Position numbers and translations under genes: made by a program. DNA of 6,072 nt. Source: Gammaproteobacteria bacterium (GTDB lineage: Bacteria > Pseudomonadota > Gammaproteobacteria > Chromatiales > Chromatiaceae). The notes under the pieces were generated by a model, which searched no databases, had not been told where the DNA came from, and saw nothing but the letters and a program-made list of their open reading frames with translations. Shown one piece after another: positions 1 through 6,027 of the stretch. The stretch spans positions 1 through 6,072 of the forward strand of contig JARFQQ010000136.1 in NCBI GenBank assembly GCA_029287695.1, given 5' to 3'. The first letter of the stretch is position 1, and each line of letters opens with the position of its first letter.

Positions 1-609
1 GCCTTTCGCGAGCTCTGGCCAGCCTGGGGAGTCGATTTCGAAGCGCACCGGGCACTCGATCCAGGTGCGCTTTTCGGCAACGATACCCCGGTCTGGCTCG
101 AGATCGGTTTCGGCAATGGCGAATCACTCGCTGCCTACGCACAAGCCAACCCGCACATCAACTACCTCGGCATCGAGGTGCATGGTCCGGGGGTTGGCCA
201 CCTGCTGTTACGCATCGAGGAGCTTGGCCTGAAAAACCTGCGCGTCATGAAACACGATGCAGTCGAAGTGCTGAAAAGCCTGCCGGATGCATCACTCGAG
301 GGCATCATGCTCCATTTCCCTGATCCCTGGCACAAGAAGAAGCATCACAAGCGGCGCATCCTGCAACCGGCATTCGTCGAGGAACTTGCTCGGCTGATCA
401 GGCCGGGTGGTCTCTTCCATGCTGCGACCGATTGGCAAGAGTATGCCGAACAGATGCTGCAGGTGCTCGGCTCCTCCGACGCCTTCGAGAATACCGCGGG
501 TGAAGGCACCTACTCGCCGCGCCCGGAGTCGCGCCCGCTGACAAAATTCGAGCAGCGCGGCCAACGTCTCGGGCATGGCGTTTGGGATCTGGTTTTCAGG
601 CGACGCTGA
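1..609 (+). CDS. trmB: tRNA (guanine-N7-)-methyltransferase TrmB, 5'-truncated by window edge
   Basis: This enzyme uses S-adenosylmethionine to methylate N7 of guanine 46 in the variable loop of many tRNAs in the cytoplasm. The reading frame is open from base 1 and gives 202 residues to the TGA at 607-609. Family members are usually about 210-240 residues, so only a short N-terminal part lies outside the window. Visible hallmarks, numbered from the first complete codon, are the SAM-binding motif LEIGFGNGES (33-42), the acidic residue ending strand 2 in GIEVH (57-61), the family signature HFPDPWHKKKHHKRR (105-119), PGG at 135-137, and the C-terminal TKFEQRGQRLGHGVWDLVF (181-199), which is very typical of TrmB. 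An internal ATG at 301 or GTG at 178 would remove the SAM site, so the true start is upstream of the window. The stop overlaps the start of fetA by one base (TGATG), suggesting co-translation. Identification is firm; the coupling is inferred. Confidence 0.97.
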   Translation, partial: AFRELWPAWGVDFEAHRALDPGALFGNDTPVWLEIGFGNGESLAAYAQANPHINYLGIEVHGPGVGHLLLRIEELGLKNLRVMKHDAVEVLKSLPDASLEGIMLHFPDPWHKKKHHKRRILQPAFVEELARLIRPGGLFHAATDWQEYAEQMLQVLGSSDAFENTAGEGTYSPRPESRPLTKFEQRGQRLGHGVWDLVFRRR

Positions 610-1208
610 TGCCGAGGCTGACGCTTGCTGCCATCACAACCTCTCTTCTTGATCCTGTCGACCTTGTCATCAGTGAGGGCGAAACAGTCGTTCTTCACGG
701 CCAGTCCGGCAGCGGCAAGAGCCTGCTCCTGCGCGCTATTGCGGATCTCGATGACCATTCGGGCGATGCCATGCTCGACGACACCGCCTGCAGCAGTATT
801 CCTGCGCCATTATGGCGCAGGCAGGTTGGTTACCTGACAGCGGAGAGCTGTTGGTGGTCAGCACTCGTCGGTGAGCATTTTCCGGAGCAGAACCCCGAGC
901 TGGTCTGCCGTCTCGGACTGCCGGAAGAGGTATTCGACTGGGAAGTGAATCGCCTCTCGACCGGCGAGAAGCAGCGGCTCGGGATCGCGCGCCTGCTTGC
1001 GAACCGTCCGGATGCGCTGCTGCTCGACGAGCCGACGGCTAATCTCGACCCTGAACATACCAACAAGGCCGAGAAAGTCATCAAGGACTACCAGGCCCAA
1101 CAGCAATGCCCGGTGTTGTGGGTTTCGCACAGCCCGGAACAGCGCAGGCGGATCGCTGACAGGGTTTTCCGCATCGAGGGACGCCAGCTCCTGCAGGAGC
1201 CGGCATGA
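609..1208 (+). CDS. fetA: FetA-type ABC transporter ATP-binding protein (putative iron exporter ATPase)
   Basis: This is the cytoplasmic ATPase that should power the FetB membrane subunit encoded next to it. In E. coli FetAB (YbbL/YbbM) is implicated in iron export and oxidative-stress resistance; the substrate here is inferred from that pairing. From the ATG at 609 the protein has 199 residues, short for an ABC ATPase but usual for the type. Visible motifs: Walker A GQSGSGKS (31-38), signature LSTGEKQR (116-123, canonical LSGGQ), Walker B ALLLDEP (136-142), D-loop ANLD (144-147) and H-loop His174 in WVSHS. Where a Q-loop glutamine is expected the protein reads YLTAESCWW (75-83), with no Gln. 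I chose the ATG at 609 because it forms a TGATG junction with the trmB stop; the in-frame ATG at 582 would add nine residues unlike an ABC N-terminus and overlap trmB by 28 bases. The gene's TGA overlaps the fetB ATG (ATGA). Confidence 0.9.
   Translation: MPRLTLAAITTSLLDPVDLVISEGETVVLHGQSGSGKSLLLRAIADLDDHSGDAMLDDTACSSIPAPLWRRQVGYLTAESCWWSALVGEHFPEQNPELVCRLGLPEEVFDWEVNRLSTGEKQRLGIARLLANRPDALLLDEPTANLDPEHTNKAEKVIKDYQAQQQCPVLWVSHSPEQRRRIADRVFRIEGRQLLQEPA
801..821. repeat. 21-nt near-perfect palindrome inside fetA
   Basis: Two 10-base arms, CCTGCGCCAT and ATGGCGCAGG, are exact reverse complements separated by one T at 811. In mRNA the sequence can fold as an 8-bp GC-rich stem with a five-base ATTAT loop. 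It lies in frame within fetA and encodes residues around PAPLWRR (65-71), just before the Q-loop region. There is no T-run after it, so it does not look like an intrinsic terminator. It may be coincidental coding sequence; any role is unknown. Confidence 0.6.
1195..1199 (+). promoter_or_regulatory. Ribosome binding site of fetB
   Basis: AGGAG at 1195-1199 ends five bases before the ATG at 1205. It lies inside the last codons of fetA and supports the ATG of the ATGA overlap as the real fetB start. Confidence 0.75.
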
Positions 1209-2002
1209 CGCTGATCAGTCTCACCATCACAGATCTGCTGATCGCGGCGTCACTCGTCCTCCTTGTCGCACTGCTCTCCTGGCGTCTCTATCTGGGATCG
1301 GCAAAACAGCTGCTGATCGCCGCGACACGCAGCGCGATTCAACTCATGCTGCTGGGCTACGTACTTCACCTGCTGTTCGAAAGTGACAGTCTTCCCCTGA
1401 TCGCAGCTCTCTCGCTCTTCATGCTCTCTGTGGCCGGTTACGAGGTCATGGCACGCCAGAAAGAAAGCTTCAGGGGAGCCTGGGGATATGGCATCGGGGC
1501 TGTCTCGATGTTTATTTCCGCATTCAGCATCACGCTGCTGACGCTATTGGTGATTATCCAGCCAGACCCCTGGTACAAACCCCAATACGCCATTCCGCTG
1601 CTCGGCATGCTGCTCGGGAACACTATGACAGGCATTGCCATCGGTCTCGACAACCTCACACGCAATGCCCGGGAGTTGCGCGACCAGATCGAAGAACGCC
1701 TGATTCTTGGACAGACATGGAGCCAGGCGATCGGGGATATCCGCAAGGATGCCCTGCGCAGCGGACTCATCCCGATCATCAACGCCATGGCGGCGGCCGG
1801 TGTCGTCAGCCTGCCGGGGATGATGACAGGCCAGATACTTGCCGGCTCGCCTCCCTACGAGGCCGCCAAGTACCAGCTCATGATCATGTACCTGATCACG
1901 GCCGGGACAGGTTTTGGCAGCCTTGCGGCTGTCTGGCTCGGATCCAGGCATCTTTTCGACGCGCGTCACCGGCTACGGCTTGAACGGCTGAAAAAGCGCT
2001 AG
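1205..2002 (+). CDS. fetB: FetB/UPF0014-family ABC transporter permease (putative iron exporter)
   Basis: This is the inner-membrane subunit of the FetAB exporter. The family includes E. coli FetB (YbbM), implicated in iron efflux, and the plant aluminium-resistance protein STAR2/ALS3, so the true substrate cannot be read from sequence. The 265 residues match the family length of about 260. Roughly seven hydrophobic segments are visible, near residues 9-30, 38-59, 63-79, 96-118, 128-148, 190-212 and 224-246. Recognisable family stretches are RSAIQL (42-47), PLLGMLLGNTMTGIAIGLDN (131-150), the cytoplasmic EERLILGQTWSQA (163-175) and the strongly conserved NAMAAAGVVSLPGMMTGQIL (193-212) followed by AGSPPYEAAKYQ. 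The C-terminus is basic (RLRLERLKKR), fitting a cytoplasmic tail. Its ATG overlaps the fetA stop and has a good AGGAG site. It is the last gene of the trmB-fetA-fetB block and faces lolD. Confidence 0.93.
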   Translation: MTLISLTITDLLIAASLVLLVALLSWRLYLGSAKQLLIAATRSAIQLMLLGYVLHLLFESDSLPLIAALSLFMLSVAGYEVMARQKESFRGAWGYGIGAVSMFISAFSITLLTLLVIIQPDPWYKPQYAIPLLGMLLGNTMTGIAIGLDNLTRNARELRDQIEERLILGQTWSQAIGDIRKDALRSGLIPIINAMAAAGVVSLPGMMTGQILAGSPPYEAAKYQLMIMYLITAGTGFGSLAAVWLGSRHLFDARHRLRLERLKKR

Positions 2003-2014
2003 CTGGCGTTTCGC

Positions 2015-2035
2015 ATTGCCCGAGATGGGGGCAAT
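2015..2035 (+). terminator. Possible weak intrinsic terminator after fetB
   Basis: A 7-bp stem (ATTGCCC at 2015-2021 with GGGCAAT at 2029-2035) closes a seven-base loop and is followed by TTGTC, so only a short, interrupted T-run is present. It begins 12 bases after the fetB stop, a typical terminator position. The weak T-run makes efficiency doubtful. Confidence 0.35.
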
Positions 2036-2048
2036 TTGTCAGAAACGC

Positions 2049-2102
2049 TCCTCGTGGCGAGGATGGCAACCGGGCGGTTGCCGGCTAACGGGCATTGTCC
2101 CG
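2049..2102. other. Hairpin cluster between convergent fetB and lolD
   Basis: The convergent gap 2003-2108 holds no gene. After the possible fetB terminator come three more inverted repeats: TCCTCG-TGG-CGAGGA at 2049-2063 (6-bp stem), GGCAACC-GGGC-GGTTGCC at 2065-2082 (7-bp stem, arms complementary over 8 bases), and CGGG-CATTGT-CCCG at 2089-2102 (4-bp stem). None has a T-run on either strand. The last starts seven bases downstream of the lolD stop as read on the minus strand. They could block read-through or protect 3' ends from both operons; this is inference from position and structure. Confidence 0.45.
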
Positions 2103-2108
2103 GGATAA

Positions 2109-2792
2109 TCAGCCCCTGAAAGGATGAAGCTGCCCGTCATGCAGTTCGTACTGGTGATCCATGCGCGCAGCAAGCTCGTGATCATGGGTCACGACGACGA
2201 AAGCACTACCCCGCTCTCGCGTGAGATTGATCATGAGATCATAGATGCGTTCAGCATTCTGGCTGTCGAGGTTGCCTGTGGGTTCGTCAGCCAGAACACA
2301 TTTCGGTTCGTTGACGAGTGCCCGCGCGATGGCGATACGCTGGCGTTCTCCACCGGAGAGCTGCGACGGGCGATGACTGGCACGTTCCTGCATGCCGATC
2401 GCCTCGAGCCACTGCTGCGCCCTTTCACGCGCCTCGTGGGCCTTGAGACCGCCGATCAACAGCGGCATGGCGACATTCTCGAGAGAAGTCAGTTCCTGCA
2501 GCAGGTGGTGGAACTGGTAAACGAAACCGAGCGACTGGTTGCGTAACCTGTTGCGGGTGGATTCGGGGACCGAAAAAACTGCATGCCCGAGCAGGTTCAC
2601 AGTGCCTGCCGTCGGCCGGTCAAGCCCGCCGAGACAGTGCAGCAGGGTGCTCTTTCCCGAACCCGAACTTCCGACGATCGCCACGCTCTCTCCCTCGCTG
2701 ACCGTCAGAGAGACGCCCTTGAGCACCTCGACGCTCAAAGCACCGTCACGGTAGGTTTTGTACAAGCCCTCGCAACCGAGTATCTCACTCAT
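2109..2792 (-). CDS. lolD: Lipoprotein-releasing system ATP-binding protein LolD
   Basis: LolD is the cytoplasmic ATPase of the Lol transporter, which extracts outer-membrane-destined lipoproteins from the inner membrane and passes them to the periplasmic chaperone LolA. The protein has 227 residues, near the usual 230. Motifs in order: Walker A GSSGSGKS (41-48), Q-loop Gln93 in FVYQFHHLL (a stretch characteristic of LolD), [14 protein letters not shown] (100-113), signature LSGGERQR (145-152), Walker [12 protein letters not shown] (166-176) and H-loop His203 in VVTHDHELA. The ATG at 2792 gives the family-like N-terminus [14 protein letters not shown] and has GGAGG nine bases upstream. An in-frame ATG at 2876 would add 28 unrelated residues translated from the end of the permease gene. 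Start and permease stop overlap by 8 bases, so the two are surely co-translated. MacB and FtsE ATPases are the nearest alternatives, but FHHLL and the neighbour argue for LolD. Confidence 0.96.
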   Translation of the reverse strand: MSEILGCEGLYKTYRDGALSVEVLKGVSLTVSEGESVAIVGSSGSGKSTLLHCLGGLDRPTAGTVNLLGHAVFSVPESTRNRLRNQSLGFVYQFHHLLQELTSLENVAMPLLIGGLKAHEARERAQQWLEAIGMQERASHRPSQLSGGERQRIAIARALVNEPKCVLADEPTGNLDSQNAERIYDLMINLTRERGSAFVVVTHDHELAARMDHQYELHDGQLHPFRG

Positions 2793-4032
2793 AGCGCAGT
2801 GCCTCCGCTGGCTGGACCCGGGCCGCGCGCGCAGCAGGGAGCAAGGCAAAGAACACCGTGATAACGAAAGCCACAATCGCGATCAGGGTGACATCACCGG
2901 CCTGAACATCGGACGGCAGGCGGCTGATGTAGTAGAGATCGGAATCGATCGCCTCGAAACCAAGCGTCTCCTCAAGCCAGGAGACTATCTGCTCGACGTT
3001 GAGCGCGAGCAGTACACCGGCAATCACGCCAAGGGCAACGCCGAACACACCGATGGTTGCTCCCTGCACGAGGAAAATTTTCATGATGCTGCGCGACGAG
3101 GCTCCGATCGTGCGCAGGATGGCGATGTCGCTCTGTTTCTCCTTGACGACCATGATCATCGCGATGATGACCGAAAAGGCGGCAACCAGAACGATCAGGA
3201 AGAGGATAAAGCCCATCATGCGCTTCTCTGTCTTGAGCGCCTCGAAGAAGTTGCGACGGTAATGGGACCAGTCCCTGATGTAATAAATTTCCTGCATCTG
3301 GTCTGCGAGCTCGAAAGCGACTTGCTGGGCCTCGTACAGGTCCCGGACCTTGAGTCGCACGCCGGTTACAGCATCATCGAGGCGACTGAGTCGTGCCCCG
3401 TCACGGATGTGTATCAATGCGACGCCGGAATCGAAATCTCCCATGCCGACCTCGAATACGCCGGACACCGTAAAACGTTTCAGGCGCGGCATGGTGCCGA
3501 CCGGTGTGACCATGGCATGCGGCGTGATCACCGTGACCTTGTCGCCGACAGCCACGCCCAGCGTCATCGCAAGCTCTTTCCCGAGTACGATGTTGTAGGA
3601 TTTGTCAGCGAGGTCATCGAGGGAGCCGGCATTCATCTTGTCGGAGATATCCGCGACGCGCGGCTCCAGGGCCGGGTCGATACCGCGGATGAGGGCGCCA
3701 GCGACATTCTGCCCGTTCACAAGCATCACCTGCGACTCGACATAAGGCGCCGCATCGACCACCTCGGGGTGCTGCTTGGCAAGTTCCATGGCTTGTGGCC
3801 AGTCCTTCAGTCCACCCTCGAAGGAGGTGATGGTGGCATGCGAGACCATCCCCAGAATGCGCTCGCGGATTTCCTTGTGGAAACCGTTCATGACAGAGAG
3901 GACGACGATCAGGGCCATTACACCGATCATGATGCCAAGCATCGATGCAACAGTGATAAATGAGATAAAATTGTCGCGGCTTCGGGCTCGTGTGTAACGG
4001 AAGCCGAGAAAGTATTCGTAAGGCTGGTACAT
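2785..4032 (-). CDS. lolC: Lipoprotein-releasing ABC transporter permease, LolC/LolE family (LolF-like single permease)
   Basis: This inner-membrane subunit of the Lol transporter opens laterally to take up mature lipoproteins and hands them to LolA. From the ATG at 4032 it has 415 residues, the usual length for the family, and begins [17 protein letters not shown] as LolC/E proteins do. Layout: TM1 near 24-49 ending in LSVMNGF (45-51), a periplasmic domain from about 52 to 270, then three membrane segments near 272-296, 318-345 and 380-402. The FtsX-like motif [11 protein letters not shown] (302-312) and the C-terminal QPAEALRYE are family hallmarks. [12 protein letters not shown] (176-187) corresponds to the LolC loop that binds LolA. 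No second permease gene lies beside it, so it may form homodimers. An ATG at 4041 (418 residues) is a real alternative start; an ATG at 4131 would overlap aguA and add implausible residues. No clear ribosome binding site precedes 4032 or 4041; see the upstream leader. Confidence 0.93.
   Translation of the reverse strand: MYQPYEYFLGFRYTRARSRDNFISFITVASMLGIMIGVMALIVVLSVMNGFHKEIRERILGMVSHATITSFEGGLKDWPQAMELAKQHPEVVDAAPYVESQVMLVNGQNVAGALIRGIDPALEPRVADISDKMNAGSLDDLADKSYNIVLGKELAMTLGVAVGDKVTVITPHAMVTPVGTMPRLKRFTVSGVFEVGMGDFDSGVALIHIRDGARLSRLDDAVTGVRLKVRDLYEAQQVAFELADQMQEIYYIRDWSHYRRNFFEALKTEKRMMGFILFLIVLVAAFSVIIAMIMVVKEKQSDIAILRTIGASSRSIMKIFLVQGATIGVFGVALGVIAGVLLALNVEQIVSWLEETLGFEAIDSDLYYISRLPSDVQAGDVTLIAIVAFVITVFFALLPAARAARVQPAEALRYE
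2802..2806 (-). promoter_or_regulatory. Ribosome binding site of lolD
   Basis: GGAGG on the minus strand lies nine bases upstream of the ATG at 2792, inside the end of the permease gene. It decides the start in favour of 2792 over the upstream ATG at 2876. Confidence 0.7.
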
Positions 4033-4040
4033 GGGGCGCA

Positions 4041-4064
4041 TTAAAACACAACTCGGGACAACAT
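4041..4064 (-). CDS. Possible 7-codon leader peptide upstream of the Lol permease gene
   Basis: On the minus strand an ATG at 4064 opens MLSRVVF and stops at TAA (4043-4041). The final A of that stop is also the first base of an in-frame ATG of the permease gene (4041), giving a TAATG junction. A purine-rich AGAGAGGA lies at 4075-4068, three to four bases before this ATG, and is the only good ribosome binding sequence in the region. Ribosomes loaded here could reinitiate on the permease gene. Such a short reading frame can easily arise by chance, so this is tentative. Confidence 0.25.
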   Translation of the reverse strand: MLSRVVF

Positions 4065-4091
4065 TGATCCTCTCTTTCGCAGATTGGTTCC
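4042..4091. promoter_or_regulatory. Divergent upstream region of the Lol and agu operons
   Basis: About 50-60 bases separate the aguA start (TTG 4092) from the permease start (4041 or 4032), so both operons must be driven from here or from within each other's 5' coding sequence. I looked for -35/-10 pairs on both strands and found none convincing. No operator-like inverted repeat stands out. The role as a promoter region rests on gene orientation only. Confidence 0.4.
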
Positions 4092-5117
4092 TTGAAATCT
4101 GAAAATCGTTTTCTTGCAGAGTGGGAGCCACAGACTGCTGTTCTGCTGGTCTGGCCCCATGAGGGAAGCGACTGGGCCAATATGCTCGACCGCATCACTG
4201 CAACCTACCTGGAGATCGCCAGGGCAATCAGCCGCAGCCAGCGGCTCATCATCCTTGCCAGCGACGCCTCCCTGCAGGCACAGCTCGAGTCACTGCTGGC
4301 TGATTTCCACAATATTCGTGTTGTGATACAGCCGACCAACGATACCTGGATCCGGGACTACGGCCCGCTGTGTGTCGATATCGACAACTGCATCACGCAT
4401 CTCAACTTCCGCTTCGATGCCTGGGGCGGCAAATACGATGCCATGCTCGATGACGCCGTCAGTCAGGCACTCGAGGAACAGCACCTCTTCAGCTGCGGCA
4501 TGCGGCAGGTTCCCCTCGTCCTCGAGGGTGGTGCAATCGAGACAGATGGAGACGGTACGCTGATGGCCACGCGGGGATCGGTTATCTGTGAAAAACGCAA
4601 TCGGGGAATGGATCAGTTCAGGATCGAGGAGACGCTCTCCCGCCTTCTCGGCATCAGGCATTTCCTCTGGCTCGACTTCGACGGCCTGCATGGCGACGAC
4701 ACCGATGGTCACATCGATACGGTCGTGCGTTTCGCCAATCCTGAAACACTGCTTTATGCAACCTGCTCGCCGCAACATCCCGACCATGCGAAACTCCGTC
4801 AGCTCGAGTCGCAGGTGCTGGCACTGCGCATGCCTGATGGAAAACCCTATCGTACCCTTCCCCTGCCTTGTCCCGGCCTTCACCAGGATGCTGACGGACG
4901 CATCCTGCCAGCAAGCTATGCCAACTTCCTCATTACCAACAAACAGGTGCTGCAGCCTGTGTACGCGCAGAAAAATGATGCGAAAGTCATGGACATCATG
5001 CGGGAGCTGTTTCCCGGCAGGGAAGTCGTGGCGATTGACAGCCGTGCACTGATCGCGCAAAACGGCAGCATTCATTGCGCAACCATGCAAACCGCTTGCC
5101 CGCTGCATGGCAGCTGA
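4092..5117 (+). CDS. aguA: Agmatine deiminase family protein
   Basis: The enzyme hydrolyses agmatine to N-carbamoylputrescine and ammonia in the cytoplasm (guanidine-modifying superfamily, PAD_porph family). The 341 residues fit the usual 340-370. Landmarks: N-terminal LAEWEPQTAVLLVWPH (8-23), NDTWIRDYGP (83-92) with substrate-binding Trp, Arg and Asp, LEGGAIETDGDGTLM (144-158), CEKRN (166-170), the active-site DDTDGHID (202-209) with His207 and Asp209, and the nucleophile Cys329 in GSIHCATMQ (325-333). The last motif differs from the common GGGxIHCITQQ form. The start is a TTG: the in-frame stop at 4065 leaves no upstream ATG, GTG or TTG, and the first ATG, at residue 31, would lose conserved sequence. 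No Shine-Dalgarno sequence is visible. aguB follows after 15 bp, strongly supporting the function. A related deiminase using another guanidino or arginine substrate is the main alternative. Confidence 0.9.
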   Translation: MKSENRFLAEWEPQTAVLLVWPHEGSDWANMLDRITATYLEIARAISRSQRLIILASDASLQAQLESLLADFHNIRVVIQPTNDTWIRDYGPLCVDIDNCITHLNFRFDAWGGKYDAMLDDAVSQALEEQHLFSCGMRQVPLVLEGGAIETDGDGTLMATRGSVICEKRNRGMDQFRIEETLSRLLGIRHFLWLDFDGLHGDDTDGHIDTVVRFANPETLLYATCSPQHPDHAKLRQLESQVLALRMPDGKPYRTLPLPCPGLHQDADGRILPASYANFLITNKQVLQPVYAQKNDAKVMDIMRELFPGREVVAIDSRALIAQNGSIHCATMQTACPLHGS

Positions 5118-5132
5118 AGCAAAATCCTTCGC

Positions 5133-6020
5133 ATGAAACACAAGATACTCAAGGTAGCCCTCGCCCAGCGCGCCTCGCTGCACGATCGCGACAGCAACAT
5201 GGATGCACTGCTCGCTGATATTCGCGCAGCTGCCAGCGCAGGGGCGGAGCTGATCCTGCTCCCGGAGCTGCATAACAGCGACTATTTCTGCCAGCTCGAG
5301 GAGACAGCGAATTTCGATCTCGCCGAGCCCGTTCCGGGCCCCTCGACAGCCCGACTTGCGACCGTGGCAGCCGAAACCGGCATTGTCATCATCGCATCAC
5401 TGTTCGAGAAACGAGCAGCCGGCCTTTATCACAACACGGCTGTCGTGCTTGACAGTGATGGCAGCATCGCCGGGAAATATCGCAAGATGCACATTCCGGA
5501 TGATCCCGGTTATTACGAAAAATTCTACTTCACACCGGGCGATCTCGGCTTCCGTCCAATCGAAACCAGCCTTGGAAAACTGGGCGTGCTGGTCTGCTGG
5601 GACCAGTGGTATCCGGAAGCGGCACGCCTCATGGCGCTCGCCGGTGCAGAACTGCTGGTTTATCCGACAGCCATTGGCTGGGACAACAGGGACGATGAGG
5701 AAGAGAAGCGGCGCCAGCTCGATGCCTGGATGACAATACAACGCGGGCACGCTGTGGCCAACGGGCTTCCCGTACTTGCCTGTAACCGCACCGGCATCGA
5801 GGCTGACCCTTCAGGAGAGGGGCCTGGCATCGCTTTCTGGGGAAATTCGTTCGTTGCAGGTCCCCAGGGCGAGCTGATCGCCCGGGGCGGCATTGAGAAT
5901 CAACTGCTGCTGGCCGAAGTGCCGATGCAACGCTCTGAAGAGGTGCGGCGTATCTGGCCCTTCCTGCGCGACAGGCGTATCGATGCCTACGCAGAACTCG
6001 TCAGGCGATTCATCGACTGA
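5133..6020 (+). CDS. aguB: N-carbamoylputrescine amidase (nitrilase superfamily)
   Basis: AguB hydrolyses N-carbamoylputrescine to putrescine, CO2 and ammonia, completing the route begun by AguA. At 295 residues it matches the family. It is a single carbon-nitrogen hydrolase domain with the expected Glu-Lys-Cys triad: Glu45 in LLPELHNSDYF, Lys118 in KYRKMHIPDDPGYYEKFYF, and the nucleophile Cys155 in VCWDQWYPEAAR. The stretches HIPDDPGYYEKFYFTPGD (120-137), YPTAIGW (177-183), ACNRTG (216-221) and FWGNSFV (235-241) are typical of this amidase rather than of beta-ureidopropionase or general nitrilases. The ATG at 5133 is the natural start, giving MKHKILKVALAQ, where the beta-strand KVALAQ opens the domain. 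No convincing ribosome binding site lies in the 15-bp gap after aguA, so translation may depend on ribosomes finishing aguA. No terminator is visible after the stop. Confidence 0.95.
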   Translation: MKHKILKVALAQRASLHDRDSNMDALLADIRAAASAGAELILLPELHNSDYFCQLEETANFDLAEPVPGPSTARLATVAAETGIVIIASLFEKRAAGLYHNTAVVLDSDGSIAGKYRKMHIPDDPGYYEKFYFTPGDLGFRPIETSLGKLGVLVCWDQWYPEAARLMALAGAELLVYPTAIGWDNRDDEEEKRRQLDAWMTIQRGHAVANGLPVLACNRTGIEADPSGEGPGIAFWGNSFVAGPQGELIARGGIENQLLLAEVPMQRSEEVRRIWPFLRDRRIDAYAELVRRFID

Positions 6021-6027
6021 GAGAGCA

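Noticed and set aside
582..608. N-terminal extension of FetA to an ATG at 582.
   Set aside because: It would overlap trmB by 28 bases, whereas the ATG at 609 forms a classic TGATG junction and fits the domain boundary.
2793..2876. N-terminal extension of LolD to an ATG at 2876.
   Set aside because: The residues are Cys/Arg/Ser-rich out-of-frame translation of the permease C-terminus; the ATG at 2792 has GGAGG and the family N-terminus.
3155..3168. 14-bp perfect palindrome ATCATCGCGATGAT inside the permease gene.
   Set aside because: It falls in codons for a hydrophobic membrane segment (IIAMI) built from repeated ATC/ATG-type codons, so it is easily explained by composition.
2758..3963. A 401-codon open frame on the plus strand, antisense to the permease gene.
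   Set aside because: It is rich in His, Asp and Arg with no recognisable domain, as expected from the complement of a GC-biased gene. The minus-strand frame has clear LolC/E homology.
4033..4131. N-terminal extension of the Lol permease to an ATG at 4131 (448 residues).
   Set aside because: The extra 33 residues do not resemble LolC/E proteins, overlap the aguA start, and contain the leader and intergenic sequence.
4290..5273. A 327-codon open frame on the minus strand across aguA and the start of aguB.
   Set aside because: It spans two well-supported plus-strand genes and shows no family features of its own; it is a shadow of their codon bias.
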